From Bacillus sp. Xin1 (GTDB lineage: Bacteria; Bacillota; Bacilli; Bacillales; Bacillaceae_G), in assembly GCF_013314535.1 (NCBI RefSeq), contig NZ_JABUAE010000018.1:1-64000 (forward strand): a stretch of 64,000 nt of DNA, given 5' to 3'. Below, one piece after another: positions 6,229-14,199 of this stretch. Position numbers and translations under genes: made by a program. The notes under the pieces are model-generated. The model ran no database searches. It was given only the letters and a program-made list of their open reading frames with translations, and had not been told where the DNA came from. The first letter of the stretch is position 1; each line of letters begins with the position of its first letter.

Positions 6229-8703
6229 GTGAGCAGGAACATGTTTCAGAAGGTAAAACGTCTTATAGGTTTATTAGCAGTTTTTATTTTAGCATTTGTA
6301 TCATTTCCTTGGAATACTTCTGTACAAGCAGAAGAGAAGCCACAAGAGAAAAAGCCGGAGGAGAAAAAATTTGTCTTTCCGGTTGTAAGTGACGTACATA
6401 TTAAAAATAGCGGAACAGATGATACGTTTCGTTGGCAAAGAGCGATTGAACAGTTGAATACACTTGCGCCAAAGCAAGATGCATTTGTTATCGTTGGTGA
6501 TTTTACCGATTCAGGTTCGAATCAGCAATATGATCGTTTTATGCAAGTGTATAATCAATATGCCAATAAAGATGCAGTAAGAATGAATTCACTTGGAAAC
6601 CATGATTACTGGAATGGTTTATCGGTAGAGGGGGCGCAAAAACGCTTTTTAGAAAAGACAGGAATGGAATCTATTTATTATCATAAGGTAGTGAAGGGAT
6701 ATCATTTCCTTGTTATGTCACCAGAAGATGGGACGACACATGGGTATTATTCTGATAAACAAATTAATTGGTTGAAGGAAGAAATTGCAAAGGCAAAAGC
6801 TGATGATCCGGAAAAGCCAATTTTCGTGTTCTTACACCAGCACATTAAAGAAACTGTGTATGGTAGTCATGAGTGGGGAACGAAGGACAGTGCTAAAATT
6901 AATGAAGTATTAAAAGATTACCCACAAGCAATTACATTCTCTGGTCATTCGCATTATCCATTAGATGATCCAAGGTCAATTCATCAAAAAGACTTTACAT
7001 CTGTTGGAACATCTTCAGTAAGTTACATGGAAGTAGAGGGCGGGAAAGTGCAAGGAAATATTCCGCCAGGTGCAAGCGAATTAAGCCAAGGTTTATTAGT
7101 AGAAGCCGATGATAAAGAAGTAACAATTAACCGTCGTGATTTCCATACAAACTCTTGGACAGGTGAACCGTGGAAGATTCAATTACCAGCGAAAAAAGAA
7201 TCGTTTAAACATGTGGAAAACCGGGATAAAGAAAAACCATCTTTTGAGAAACATGCAAAGTTAAAAGCTTCAAATGTAACTGAAAGTTCAGTAACTGCGA
7301 CTTTCCCGCAAGCAGTGGATAACCTACTTGTTCATTCTTATCGCCTGCAAGCACGAGATAAAGAAACAGGAGAAATCAAAAATAAATTATTAGCATTCTC
7401 AGAGTTTTATCGCGATCCAGTGCCGAAAGAACTTACGTTTACATTAGGCGGACTAGATGATGGTAAAACGTATACACTGGAAGCAGTTGCCATCGATTCA
7501 TTTGAAAACGAAAGTGAACAGCCATTACAGGCAGAAGTAACAACGAAAAAAGAAATTATTGATCCAAATGTAAAAGTACCAAAAGCGGATGTGTTTGATG
7601 TTAATTTCTTAGATGGTACGTTTAAAGACAATTCATCATTTGAAAGTAAAGGTGATGTAAAAGGAAATGTATCAATTGAATATGATGAAGCATTGAAAAA
7701 ACATGTAATGAAATTAAATGGCGGGGCAAATACATTTGGTTATATCCCATTCTCTGCAGCACAAAAAGCAAAAGTAGTGGATACATTTACATTAGAAGCG
7801 GCATTTTCTATGAATGAAATTCGCGGTCAAGCTATTATGGAAAATACAGAGAGCGGCGGAATTGGATTTGAATCTACAGGAAATGGATATGTAGAATTAT
7901 GGGCTCACGTTGGTGGTAGCTATAAACGGATAGGTACACAATTAGAAGCCAATAAAACATATCACCTAACAGGAACATATAACGGGAATGAATTAGCGAT
8001 TTATGTAGATGGAAAAAAAGTAAATAGTCAGCCAGTGACAGGTAAAGTGTATCATCCGAATGTACCATTTGCGATTGGGGCAGATCCAACAAGTAACGGT
8101 AACGGTGGAGTTCCACTGAATGGACAAGTCGCACTTGCGAAATTATATAGTAAAGCACTTACTTCATCTGAAGTATTAGCGGCATATAACGAATTTTCAA
8201 ATCGTACAAAATTAGAAGAGCTAAACGCTTTATATGAAGAAATCGGTAAAGCGAAAGAAACATTAGCGGGTTCATATGAATTTGGTGAAAAGCCAGGTCA
8301 ATATTCACAATGGGCGTTTACAGAATTACAAAAGAGCTATAACGGAGCAAAATTAGCATTTGAAAATATGGCAACTACAGGAGAACAAGCAATTGGAGCA
8401 TATCATGATTTAAAAACAGCGCATCAAGCATTTTTACAATCAAAAGTAGTTGATCCAAAACCAGAAACACCGAAAGAAAATTTACAAAAAACAATTGATG
8501 TAGCAAAAGCTTTATTAGCGAAAGTTCAAGTAGGACAAGAACTAGGGCAATATAAAGAGGGGCCAGTTAAAGCACTAGAAGGAAAAATTAAAGTAGCAGA
8601 ATCTGTAGTAAAAGACGCAAAGGTAAAAGATCAGTACGTAGAAACAATGAATCGTACATTAGAATATGCGATTCAGCTTGTAGAAAAGAGTGTAAATCAA
8701 TAA
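6229..8703 (+). CDS. Secreted multidomain metallophosphatase (calcineurin-like, LamG, FIVAR)
   Basis: 824 aa. Residues 1-34 form a Sec signal peptide (basic start, hydrophobic core, cleavage near VQA-EE), followed by a Lys/Glu-rich spacer. Residues about 48-310 are a calcineurin-like phosphoesterase domain with all metal motifs: SDVHI, GDFTDSG, GNHDYW, FLHQH and SGHSHY. Next come an FN3-like region (about 345-445), a LamG/concanavalin-like domain (about 470-640) and two FIVAR-like helical repeats at the C-terminus. No sortase motif or SLH domain is seen, so it is probably secreted or loosely wall-associated. The GTG start has GAGGAGG upstream. It could hydrolyse extracellular phosphodiesters or nucleotides; substrate unknown. 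Monocistronic. Confidence 0.87.
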   Translation: MSRNMFQKVKRLIGLLAVFILAFVSFPWNTSVQAEEKPQEKKPEEKKFVFPVVSDVHIKNSGTDDTFRWQRAIEQLNTLAPKQDAFVIVGDFTDSGSNQQYDRFMQVYNQYANKDAVRMNSLGNHDYWNGLSVEGAQKRFLEKTGMESIYYHKVVKGYHFLVMSPEDGTTHGYYSDKQINWLKEEIAKAKADDPEKPIFVFLHQHIKETVYGSHEWGTKDSAKINEVLKDYPQAITFSGHSHYPLDDPRSIHQKDFTSVGTSSVSYMEVEGGKVQGNIPPGASELSQGLLVEADDKEVTINRRDFHTNSWTGEPWKIQLPAKKESFKHVENRDKEKPSFEKHAKLKASNVTESSVTATFPQAVDNLLVHSYRLQARDKETGEIKNKLLAFSEFYRDPVPKELTFTLGGLDDGKTYTLEAVAIDSFENESEQPLQAEVTTKKEIIDPNVKVPKADVFDVNFLDGTFKDNSSFESKGDVKGNVSIEYDEALKKHVMKLNGGANTFGYIPFSAAQKAKVVDTFTLEAAFSMNEIRGQAIMENTESGGIGFESTGNGYVELWAHVGGSYKRIGTQLEANKTYHLTGTYNGNELAIYVDGKKVNSQPVTGKVYHPNVPFAIGADPTSNGNGGVPLNGQVALAKLYSKALTSSEVLAAYNEFSNRTKLEELNALYEEIGKAKETLAGSYEFGEKPGQYSQWAFTELQKSYNGAKLAFENMATTGEQAIGAYHDLKTAHQAFLQSKVVDPKPETPKENLQKTIDVAKALLAKVQVGQELGQYKEGPVKALEGKIKVAESVVKDAKVKDQYVETMNRTLEYAIQLVEKSVNQ

Positions 8704-8706
8704 AAC

Positions 8707-8740
8707 AAAAAAGAAGCTTGTCATGGCAAGCTTCTTTTTT
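8707..8740. terminator. Terminator after the metallophosphatase gene
   Basis: Perfect 14-bp stem AAAAAAGAAGCTTG / CAAGCTTCTTTTTT with a 6-nt loop. Confidence 0.9.
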
Positions 8741-8782
8741 GTTATACTAAAAGTAGAAAGACAGGATAAGGGAGCGAATAAT

Positions 8783-8986
8783 TTGGAAGAGAAAAAGCTA
8801 AAAAGAATTCTTGAATACGTATGGATTGCAGTTGTGCTCCTTGTTGGATATTATTTTTTGAAAGACAAAAGTATCTGGATTCTATTTTTAATGACTTTTT
8901 TATTAGCGGGACTTGGCACGCTATTTATTAACTTTTTCTTTGATAGTCTAGCTGTATGGAAAAAGAAGAAGAAGGAAACAAAATAA
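8783..8986 (+). CDS. Small two-helix membrane protein
   Basis: 67 aa if translation starts at the TTG at 8783, which has GGGAG 9 nt upstream. Earlier in-frame starts fall inside the preceding terminator and can be excluded. Two hydrophobic segments (YVWIAVVLLVGYYFL; IWILFLMTFLLAGLGTLFIN) are followed by a strongly basic tail KKKKKETK. No recognised family. Unknown function. Confidence 0.6.
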   Translation: MEEKKLKRILEYVWIAVVLLVGYYFLKDKSIWILFLMTFLLAGLGTLFINFFFDSLAVWKKKKKETK

Positions 8987-9057
8987 TAAAGGTGGCTGGA
9001 TCTAGTATACCTTGCATCGGTATATACAAATGTTAACAGAGAAACCAACTGGAAAAG

Positions 9058-9088
9058 AAAACAGCTCGCAAATATGGCGAGCTGTTTT
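9058..9088. terminator. Terminator after the YfnA-like permease gene
   Basis: Perfect 12-bp stem AAAACAGCTCGC / GCGAGCTGTTTT, loop of 7 nt; T-rich on both sides, so it can serve either strand. Confidence 0.85.
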
Positions 9089-9090
9089 CT

Positions 9091-10494
9091 TTATGCTTCT
9101 TTTTGTTCATCACTATTTTTTTCAGTCAGTAAGTGGCTATTACGTCTAGAGTAGAAGAAATATACACATAGTCCTATGATTAGCCAAACAGCAAAACTTT
9201 TCCACGTTGTTGCAGAAAGGTTAATCATTAAATAGAGACAACAACAAATTGCAACGATTGGTAATATAGGGACGAATGGAGCACGGAAGCCTCTTTGTAA
9301 ATTTGGATGTGTTTTGCGTAAGATAAGTACAGCGCAGCAAACAAATACAAAGGCTGTTAATGTGCCGATGTTCACTAAGTTTGCAAGTAAGTGTAAATCG
9401 AGTAGGCCTGCTAATAAAGCTGCTGCGATTCCAGTAATCCATGTATTCAATAGTGGGATTTTAACTCTTTGATTGACGCGAGATAACGCTTTTGGAAGTA
9501 GACCGTCACGGCTCATCGCATAAGAAACGCGAACTTGTCCGTACATAACAACTAAAAGAACAGTCGTCATTCCTGTCATGGCTCCGACGGCTAATAAGCC
9601 AGCGATTGTATCTTCACCAACGAAATGAAGTGCAAAAGCAACTGGATCAGAAACATCTAGTTGTGTGTAAGGTACCATTCCTGTTAACACAAAGGATACA
9701 ATCATATAGAGTGCCGTACAAATGAGAAGGGAACCGATGATACCAATTGGTAAATCGCGCTGTGGTTTCTTCGTTTCCTCCGCGGCTGTTGCGATCGCAT
9801 CAAATCCTAAGAAAGCAAAGAATACAGTTGCTGCACCTGTAATAATCCCATCATATCCAAATGGTAAAAACGGTGTCCAGTTTTCCGGTTTAACGTATTT
9901 TGCACCTGCTACGATAAAAGCGATAATAACCGCTAATTTAATTAGTACCATAACATTATTAATGCGAGCACTTTCTCGTACACCAAAGCTAAGAAGAGCT
10001 GTAATTAAAAGTAAAATACATACAGCGGGTAAATCAATGATTCCGCCCTTTCCCGTCCCAGGGGCTGAGGCGATGATGGCGGGCAGGTGAATATTAAATC
10101 CCGAAAGTAAGGATTGTAAATATCCGGACCATCCAACAGCTACTGCTGCAACGGCTAACAAGTACTCTAGCATTAAACACCAACCAACGATAAAGGCAAC
10201 GACTTCTCCAACTGTCATATAGGCATACGTATAAACACTTCCTGACATAGGGATTGAAGAAGCAAATTCTGCATAGCAGAAGGCAACACATGCACAAGTA
10301 AATGCAGCAATAAGAAAAGATAACATAATACCAGGACCAGAATGTTTGGCCGCAACAATACCTGTTAAGACGAAAATGCCTGTCCCAATTACAGCACCAA
10401 TGCCTAAAAAAGTTAAATCTAATGCGGTTAATGTTCTTTGTAATTGCCGTGGTGCTTCAGTCGTAAGTGGTTTCTTTCGTAATAAAGACTTCAC
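9091..10494 (-). CDS. APC-superfamily amino acid permease (YfnA/CAT-like)
   Basis: About 467 aa with 12 or more membrane segments. The N-terminal LTALDLTFLGIGAVIGTGIFVLTG and the GFDAIATAAEE-K-P segment are typical of cationic amino acid transporter-like APC permeases such as B. subtilis YfnA. I chose the GTG at 10494 because GAGAGGAGAG lies just upstream; an ATG eight codons earlier has no ribosome binding site. An inverted repeat in the leader (CACAACTG at 10523-10530, CAGTTGTG at 10581-10588) could close a leader structure. Substrate not decidable from sequence. Confidence 0.85.
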   Translation of the reverse strand: MKSLLRKKPLTTEAPRQLQRTLTALDLTFLGIGAVIGTGIFVLTGIVAAKHSGPGIMLSFLIAAFTCACVAFCYAEFASSIPMSGSVYTYAYMTVGEVVAFIVGWCLMLEYLLAVAAVAVGWSGYLQSLLSGFNIHLPAIIASAPGTGKGGIIDLPAVCILLLITALLSFGVRESARINNVMVLIKLAVIIAFIVAGAKYVKPENWTPFLPFGYDGIITGAATVFFAFLGFDAIATAAEETKKPQRDLPIGIIGSLLICTALYMIVSFVLTGMVPYTQLDVSDPVAFALHFVGEDTIAGLLAVGAMTGMTTVLLVVMYGQVRVSYAMSRDGLLPKALSRVNQRVKIPLLNTWITGIAAALLAGLLDLHLLANLVNIGTLTAFVFVCCAVLILRKTHPNLQRGFRAPFVPILPIVAICCCLYLMINLSATTWKSFAVWLIIGLCVYFFYSRRNSHLLTEKNSDEQKEA

Positions 10495-10641
10495 TTGGAC
10501 TCTCCTCTCATTCTTCAATTTTCACAACTGCAAAAATAGTATGAGCCCATTGTAAAAGAGTATGTAAGTGAATAGAGGCACAGTTGTGTGAGTATAAAAC
10601 ATATAGAATTGCTGTAGTTATTTTATTATAATTCAGAATAT

Positions 10642-10665
10642 TTTGTCAAATAAAAATATGACAAA
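10642..10665. promoter_or_regulatory. Palindromic operator-like site between permease and antiporter genes
   Basis: TTTGTCA and TGACAAA form a perfect 7-bp inverted repeat separated by 10 nt in the divergent intergenic region. On the minus strand it contains a TTGACA that could be a -35. No regulator is assigned. Confidence 0.35.
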
Positions 10666-10734
10666 TAAAATCGTAGGTGTAAGGAAAAACTACCATCAGA
10701 AATAGATGCACTTTATAAAGTAGGAGAAGATATT

Positions 10735-11862
10735 ATGCTGTTTTATTTTGAACTTGTCGTGATTTTACTTTGTACGAAGTTGGCCGGTGATATTAGTGTT
10801 CGGCTTGGCCAGCCATCGGTATTAGGTAAATTAATTGTTGGGATTATTATTGGACCAGCTGTTTTTGGAATTATTAATAGTTCTGAACTGATTGATGAAC
10901 TTAGTGAGATCGGTGTTTTATTACTTATGTTTATGGCAGGGTTAGAAACAGATTTAGAAGAATTAAATCGTAATTTAAAATCTTCATTCGCAGTAGCAAT
11001 GGGAGGTATCATTTTTCCTTTTCTCGGTGGATATTTGGCGGGACTCGCATTTGGAATGTTGCAATCACATGCCATTTTTCTAGGATTGTTACTCTGCGCA
11101 ACATCGGTGAGTATTTCTGTTCAAACATTACGTGACTTAGGGAAAATGAATACAAGAGAAAGTACGACAATCTTAGGAGCTGCTGTGTTCGATGACGTTA
11201 TTGTAGTCATTTTGTTAGCGTTTGTAATGAGCTTTTTAGGTACACAAGATGTAAGCATTACACTTGTTATCGCGAAGAAAATTATCTTCTTCGTTAGTAT
11301 CGTTTTCATTGGCTGGAAAGTTGTACCGTGGATTATGAAAATGTTGGTGCCGCTTCGCGTGTCGGAGGCGTTAATTAGTGCAGCACTTATTATTTGTTTT
11401 TCATTTGCGTACTATAGTGAACAAATGGGGATTGCTGGTATCATCGGTGCATTTGCTGCGGGGATTGCCATTTCACAAACAACATATAAACATGAGGTAG
11501 AACATAAAATAGAGCCGATTGCGTATGCGATTTTTGTGCCGGTCTTTTTTGTAAGTATTGGGATGGAGATTACGTTTCAAGGGATTGGGAACCAAATTTG
11601 GTTTATCGTTATCCTGACAATTATCGCGATCCTTACGAAATTAGTGGGATCTGGATTAGGTGCAAGGTTAACAGGGTTTAATTTGAAATCCTCGATTAGT
11701 ATTGGGGCTGGGATGGTATCGCGCGGAGAGGTAGCGCTCATTATTGCGGCGAATGGATTAACAGCGAATTTATTGGCGAAAGAAAATTTCACTGCGATTG
11801 TGATTGTTGTGATACTTACGACGATTATTACGCCGCCATTGTTGAAGAAGTATTTTGTGTAA
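10735..11862 (+). CDS. CPA2-family Na+(K+)/H+ antiporter (GerN/NapA-like)
   Basis: 375 aa, about 12 membrane segments, no C-terminal TrkA-N domain, matching the GerN/NapA type of monovalent cation:proton antiporter. Recognisable parts are the N-terminal LGQPSVLGKLIVGIIIGPAVFG, FMAGLETDLEEL, the TSVSISVQTLRDLGKMNTRESTTILGAAVFDDV segment with its ion-site Asp pair, and MVSRGEVALIIAANG near the end. GerN-type proteins export Na+ and aid germination in inosine in B. cereus; whether this paralogue does so is unknown. AGGAGAAG precedes the ATG. Confidence 0.85.
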   Translation: MLFYFELVVILLCTKLAGDISVRLGQPSVLGKLIVGIIIGPAVFGIINSSELIDELSEIGVLLLMFMAGLETDLEELNRNLKSSFAVAMGGIIFPFLGGYLAGLAFGMLQSHAIFLGLLLCATSVSISVQTLRDLGKMNTRESTTILGAAVFDDVIVVILLAFVMSFLGTQDVSITLVIAKKIIFFVSIVFIGWKVVPWIMKMLVPLRVSEALISAALIICFSFAYYSEQMGIAGIIGAFAAGIAISQTTYKHEVEHKIEPIAYAIFVPVFFVSIGMEITFQGIGNQIWFIVILTIIAILTKLVGSGLGARLTGFNLKSSISIGAGMVSRGEVALIIAANGLTANLLAKENFTAIVIVVILTTIITPPLLKKYFV

Positions 11863-11890
11863 AGGTGAAAAGCGGATCTATGATATATAG

Positions 11891-11923
11891 AAAAGAGGGA
11901 CTTTCTTGAAAAGTCCCTCTTTT
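11891..11923. terminator. Bidirectional terminator between antiporter and TM2 relic
   Basis: 14-bp perfect stem AAAAGAGGGACTTT / AAAGTCCCTCTTTT with a short loop; serves both convergent units. Confidence 0.85.
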
Positions 11924-11924
11924 C

Positions 11925-12159
11925 TTATGAAGACAAATGTGTATTAGAAGACATTGCTTTTACATTCATAATAATATTTCGCTCTAACTCTTCATTTTTC
12001 TTTCCAATACGACGTCTAATAAAAAAGACATTGATTAATGCCCAAATCCCTAATCCGCCTAGAGTAAAGGTCATTGCGATTGCCATACCAAAATCACGAG
12101 CATAGTAGCGACGACCACCGAACCCACCTAAAAAGAACCAAATTAGATATGCAATTCCT
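11925..12159 (-). pseudogene. N-terminally truncated TM2-domain protein
   Basis: The minus strand reads KGIAYLIWFLGGFGGRRYYARDF, then GMAIAMTFTLGGLGIWALINVFFIRRRI and an acidic/basic tail ending at a TAA. This is a nearly complete TM2 domain (two helices with the G-G-RxYxG-like turn). The usual N-terminal cytoplasmic part is missing; just upstream, in a different frame, is NGLDKYTQTEKELH, as if an internal deletion and a one-base shift fused the remnants. No start codon with a ribosome binding site is available, so I treat it as decayed. Confidence 0.65.
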
Positions 12160-12250
12160 TTTCAGTTTGAGTGTATTTATCTAAACCATTTGGAATAAAG
12201 CGGATTATTACGCTAAAATAAAAGCAACCGTAAGGAATGGAGGGTGAAAT

Positions 12251-13114
12251 ATGAAAGCATCAACGCTACTATCTAAAATAGAAAATCATATGAATCAATT
12301 TTCACCAGCTGAAAAAAAGGTTGCCGAGTATATCATGAATCATGCAGAGATCGTTCCTAATTTAACGACAAAAGAAGTTTCTAATCATGCAGGATCCAGT
12401 GAAGCCAGTGTCGTTCGTTTTTGTAAAACAATTGGAATTGGAAGTTTTAAAGCGTTTAAGTTGGCACTCGTTAGAGAATTAACAATTGCCGACTATAATA
12501 TTAACGATTTTTCGGTGATGAATACAGAGGATGGACCGTTTGATTTATTTAATAAAGTTACATATGTAAATAAGGCCGCGATTGAAGCGAGCATTACTGC
12601 GATTGATAAAAAAGAGTTAGAAAAAGCAGCAGATGCCATTTTAGGGGCAAAAAAACTATTATTTTATGGAGTGGGTGGGTCAGCAACGCCAGCGATGGAT
12701 GGAGCGTATAAGTTTACTCGTTTAGGCTTTACGGCGATGATGCTATCTGATTTCCATATGATGCTGCCGCTTGTAACGAATTTAGAAGAAGGGGATATTT
12801 TTGTCGCCATTTCTACTTCTGGCCGGACGAAAGATGTACTAGAAATGGCGCAGTATGCGAATAAACAAGGGGCAACTGTTATTGCGATTACAACGCTCGA
12901 TCAATCATCTCCGTTATATAAAGAATCACATATCCGTCTTTGTATGCCAGATGTAGAACAAGATCATCGCATTGCAAGTATTGCTTCGAGAATGACGCAG
13001 CTGAATATAATCGATGCATTGTATGTGATTACCTTTAACAGAATAGGGAATCAAGTATTGGATAAATTTACAACAACGAGAGAAGAAGCAATTCGATTGC
13101 GGAAATTGAAGTAA
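12251..13114 (+). CDS. murR: MurR/RpiR-family transcriptional regulator
   Basis: 287 aa: N-terminal RpiR-type helix-turn-helix (FSPAEKKVAEYIMNHAE, then TTKEVSNHAGSSEASVVRFC) and a C-terminal SIS sugar-phosphate-binding domain (LLFYGVGGSATPAMDGAYKF; AISTSGRTKDVLEMAQ). Placed directly upstream of murQ-murP-mupG, it is the likely sensor of MurNAc-6-phosphate that controls them. GGAGGG precedes the ATG. It has its own terminator, and the operators lie between it and murQ. Confidence 0.9.
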   Translation: MKASTLLSKIENHMNQFSPAEKKVAEYIMNHAEIVPNLTTKEVSNHAGSSEASVVRFCKTIGIGSFKAFKLALVRELTIADYNINDFSVMNTEDGPFDLFNKVTYVNKAAIEASITAIDKKELEKAADAILGAKKLLFYGVGGSATPAMDGAYKFTRLGFTAMMLSDFHMMLPLVTNLEEGDIFVAISTSGRTKDVLEMAQYANKQGATVIAITTLDQSSPLYKESHIRLCMPDVEQDHRIASIASRMTQLNIIDALYVITFNRIGNQVLDKFTTTREEAIRLRKLK

Positions 13115-13120
13115 GTGGAA

Positions 13121-13160
13121 AGAGGATTATCACCTACAGTAGGTTGATATCTTCTTTTTT
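13121..13160 (+). terminator. Terminator after murR
   Basis: Imperfect hairpin AGAGGATTATCACCT / AGGTTGATATCTTCT followed by TTTTT. Confidence 0.65.
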
Positions 13161-13195
13161 ATTTTGATTAAATAGACACAAAGTTGTTATGAAGA

Positions 13196-13208
13196 GAAAT
13201 TTTATTTC
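13196..13208. promoter_or_regulatory. Upstream MurR-type operator
   Basis: Perfect palindrome GAAATTTTATTTC, same half-sites (GAAAT/ATTTC) as the promoter-proximal site at 13264-13276. Centre-to-centre distance is 68 bp. Confidence 0.6.
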
Positions 13209-13227
13209 ATAAAATAAAATAGAAATA

Positions 13228-13255
13228 TTGATTTTTAATTTCATAAAGATATAAT
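13228..13255 (+). promoter_or_regulatory. murQ promoter
   Basis: TTGATT (13228-13233), 16-nt spacer, TATAAT (13250-13255), sigma-A type. An operator palindrome starts about 9 bp downstream of the -10. Confidence 0.7.
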
Positions 13256-13262
13256 GAAGGTG

Positions 13263-13277
13263 TGAAATAAAATTTCA
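13263..13277. promoter_or_regulatory. Promoter-proximal MurR-type operator
   Basis: 15-bp palindrome TGAAATAAAATTTCA across the expected transcription start of murQ. Binding here would block initiation. The partner regulator is inferred from the adjacent murR. Confidence 0.65.
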
Positions 13278-13291
13278 AAGAAGGTGAGAAT

Positions 13292-14176
13292 ATGCTAGAA
13301 AATTTATCAACAGAACACCGAAATGAAAATACGATGAACTTAGATGAGATGAGCATAAAAGAGATTTTACAAACGATGAATCGAGAAGATTATAAAGTGG
13401 CTGTAGCGGTCGAAAGTGAAATAGAACAAATTGAAAAAATTGTTCGAAGCGTTGTTTCATCCTTTCAAAATGGTGGCCGGTTAATATATATTGGCGCTGG
13501 TACGAGCGGACGTTTAGGAATTTTAGATGCTGTCGAGTGTCCACCGACATTTGGGACAGATGAGCAACAGGTACAAGGATTTATCGCAGGTGGATTGAAA
13601 GCGTTTACGAAAGCGGTAGAAGGCGCTGAAGATCGAGAGGATCTTGCGGTAGAAGATTTAAAGAGTATTGGGTTGAATGATAAGGATACTGTTATTGGAA
13701 TTGCTGCAAGTGGCAGAACACCTTATGTAATTGGTGGATTGAAATATGCAAATTCCGTGGGAGCAAGTACAGCTAGCATTTCATGTAATAAGGGTGCTGA
13801 GATAAGTAAATTTGCCAAAATTAGCGTAGAAGTAGAAACAGGTGCAGAGGTGTTAACAGGTTCTACTCGTTTAAAAGCTGGAACGGCGCAGAAATTAGTG
13901 CTGAATATGATTTCAACTGCCTCTATGATTGGCGTAGGAAAGGTTTATAAAAATTTAATGGTTGATGTGCAATCAACAAATGAAAAGTTAGTCGAACGCT
14001 CTAAGCGAATTATTATGGAGGCGACAGGGGCAGATTACAAGGAAGCAGAGGCATATTACGAGAAAGCAAATCGTAATGTGAAAGCTGCGATTGTTATGAT
14101 ATTACTGCAGTGCGAATATGGGGAAGCACTTGAAAAATTAAAAGATGCGAAAGGATTTGTGAAAAAGGCACTATAA
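13292..14176 (+). CDS. murQ: N-acetylmuramic acid 6-phosphate etherase MurQ
   Basis: 294 aa, the standard MurQ length. Opens with the family signature LSTEHRNENTMNLDEMS; the SIS core carries IYIGAGTSGRLGILDAVECPPTFG, and IGIAASGRTPYVIGGLKYA provides the sugar-phosphate site. It cleaves the lactyl ether of MurNAc-6-P to GlcNAc-6-P in the cytoplasm during peptidoglycan recycling. AAGGTGAG precedes the ATG. First gene of murQ-murP-mupG. Confidence 0.96.
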   Translation: MLENLSTEHRNENTMNLDEMSIKEILQTMNREDYKVAVAVESEIEQIEKIVRSVVSSFQNGGRLIYIGAGTSGRLGILDAVECPPTFGTDEQQVQGFIAGGLKAFTKAVEGAEDREDLAVEDLKSIGLNDKDTVIGIAASGRTPYVIGGLKYANSVGASTASISCNKGAEISKFAKISVEVETGAEVLTGSTRLKAGTAQKLVLNMISTASMIGVGKVYKNLMVDVQSTNEKLVERSKRIIMEATGADYKEAEAYYEKANRNVKAAIVMILLQCEYGEALEKLKDAKGFVKKAL

Positions 14177-14199
14177 AATATAGGGAGGGGGATTTTGTA

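Noticed and set aside
6505-6530. T-loop-like GGTTCGAATC within the metallophosphatase gene
   Set aside because: Coding sequence (DSGSNQQ) without an acceptor stem, so not a tRNA.
9722-10090. 122-codon plus-strand frame inside the YfnA-like permease gene
   Set aside because: Antisense shadow of a hydrophobic gene; no ribosome binding site or family match.
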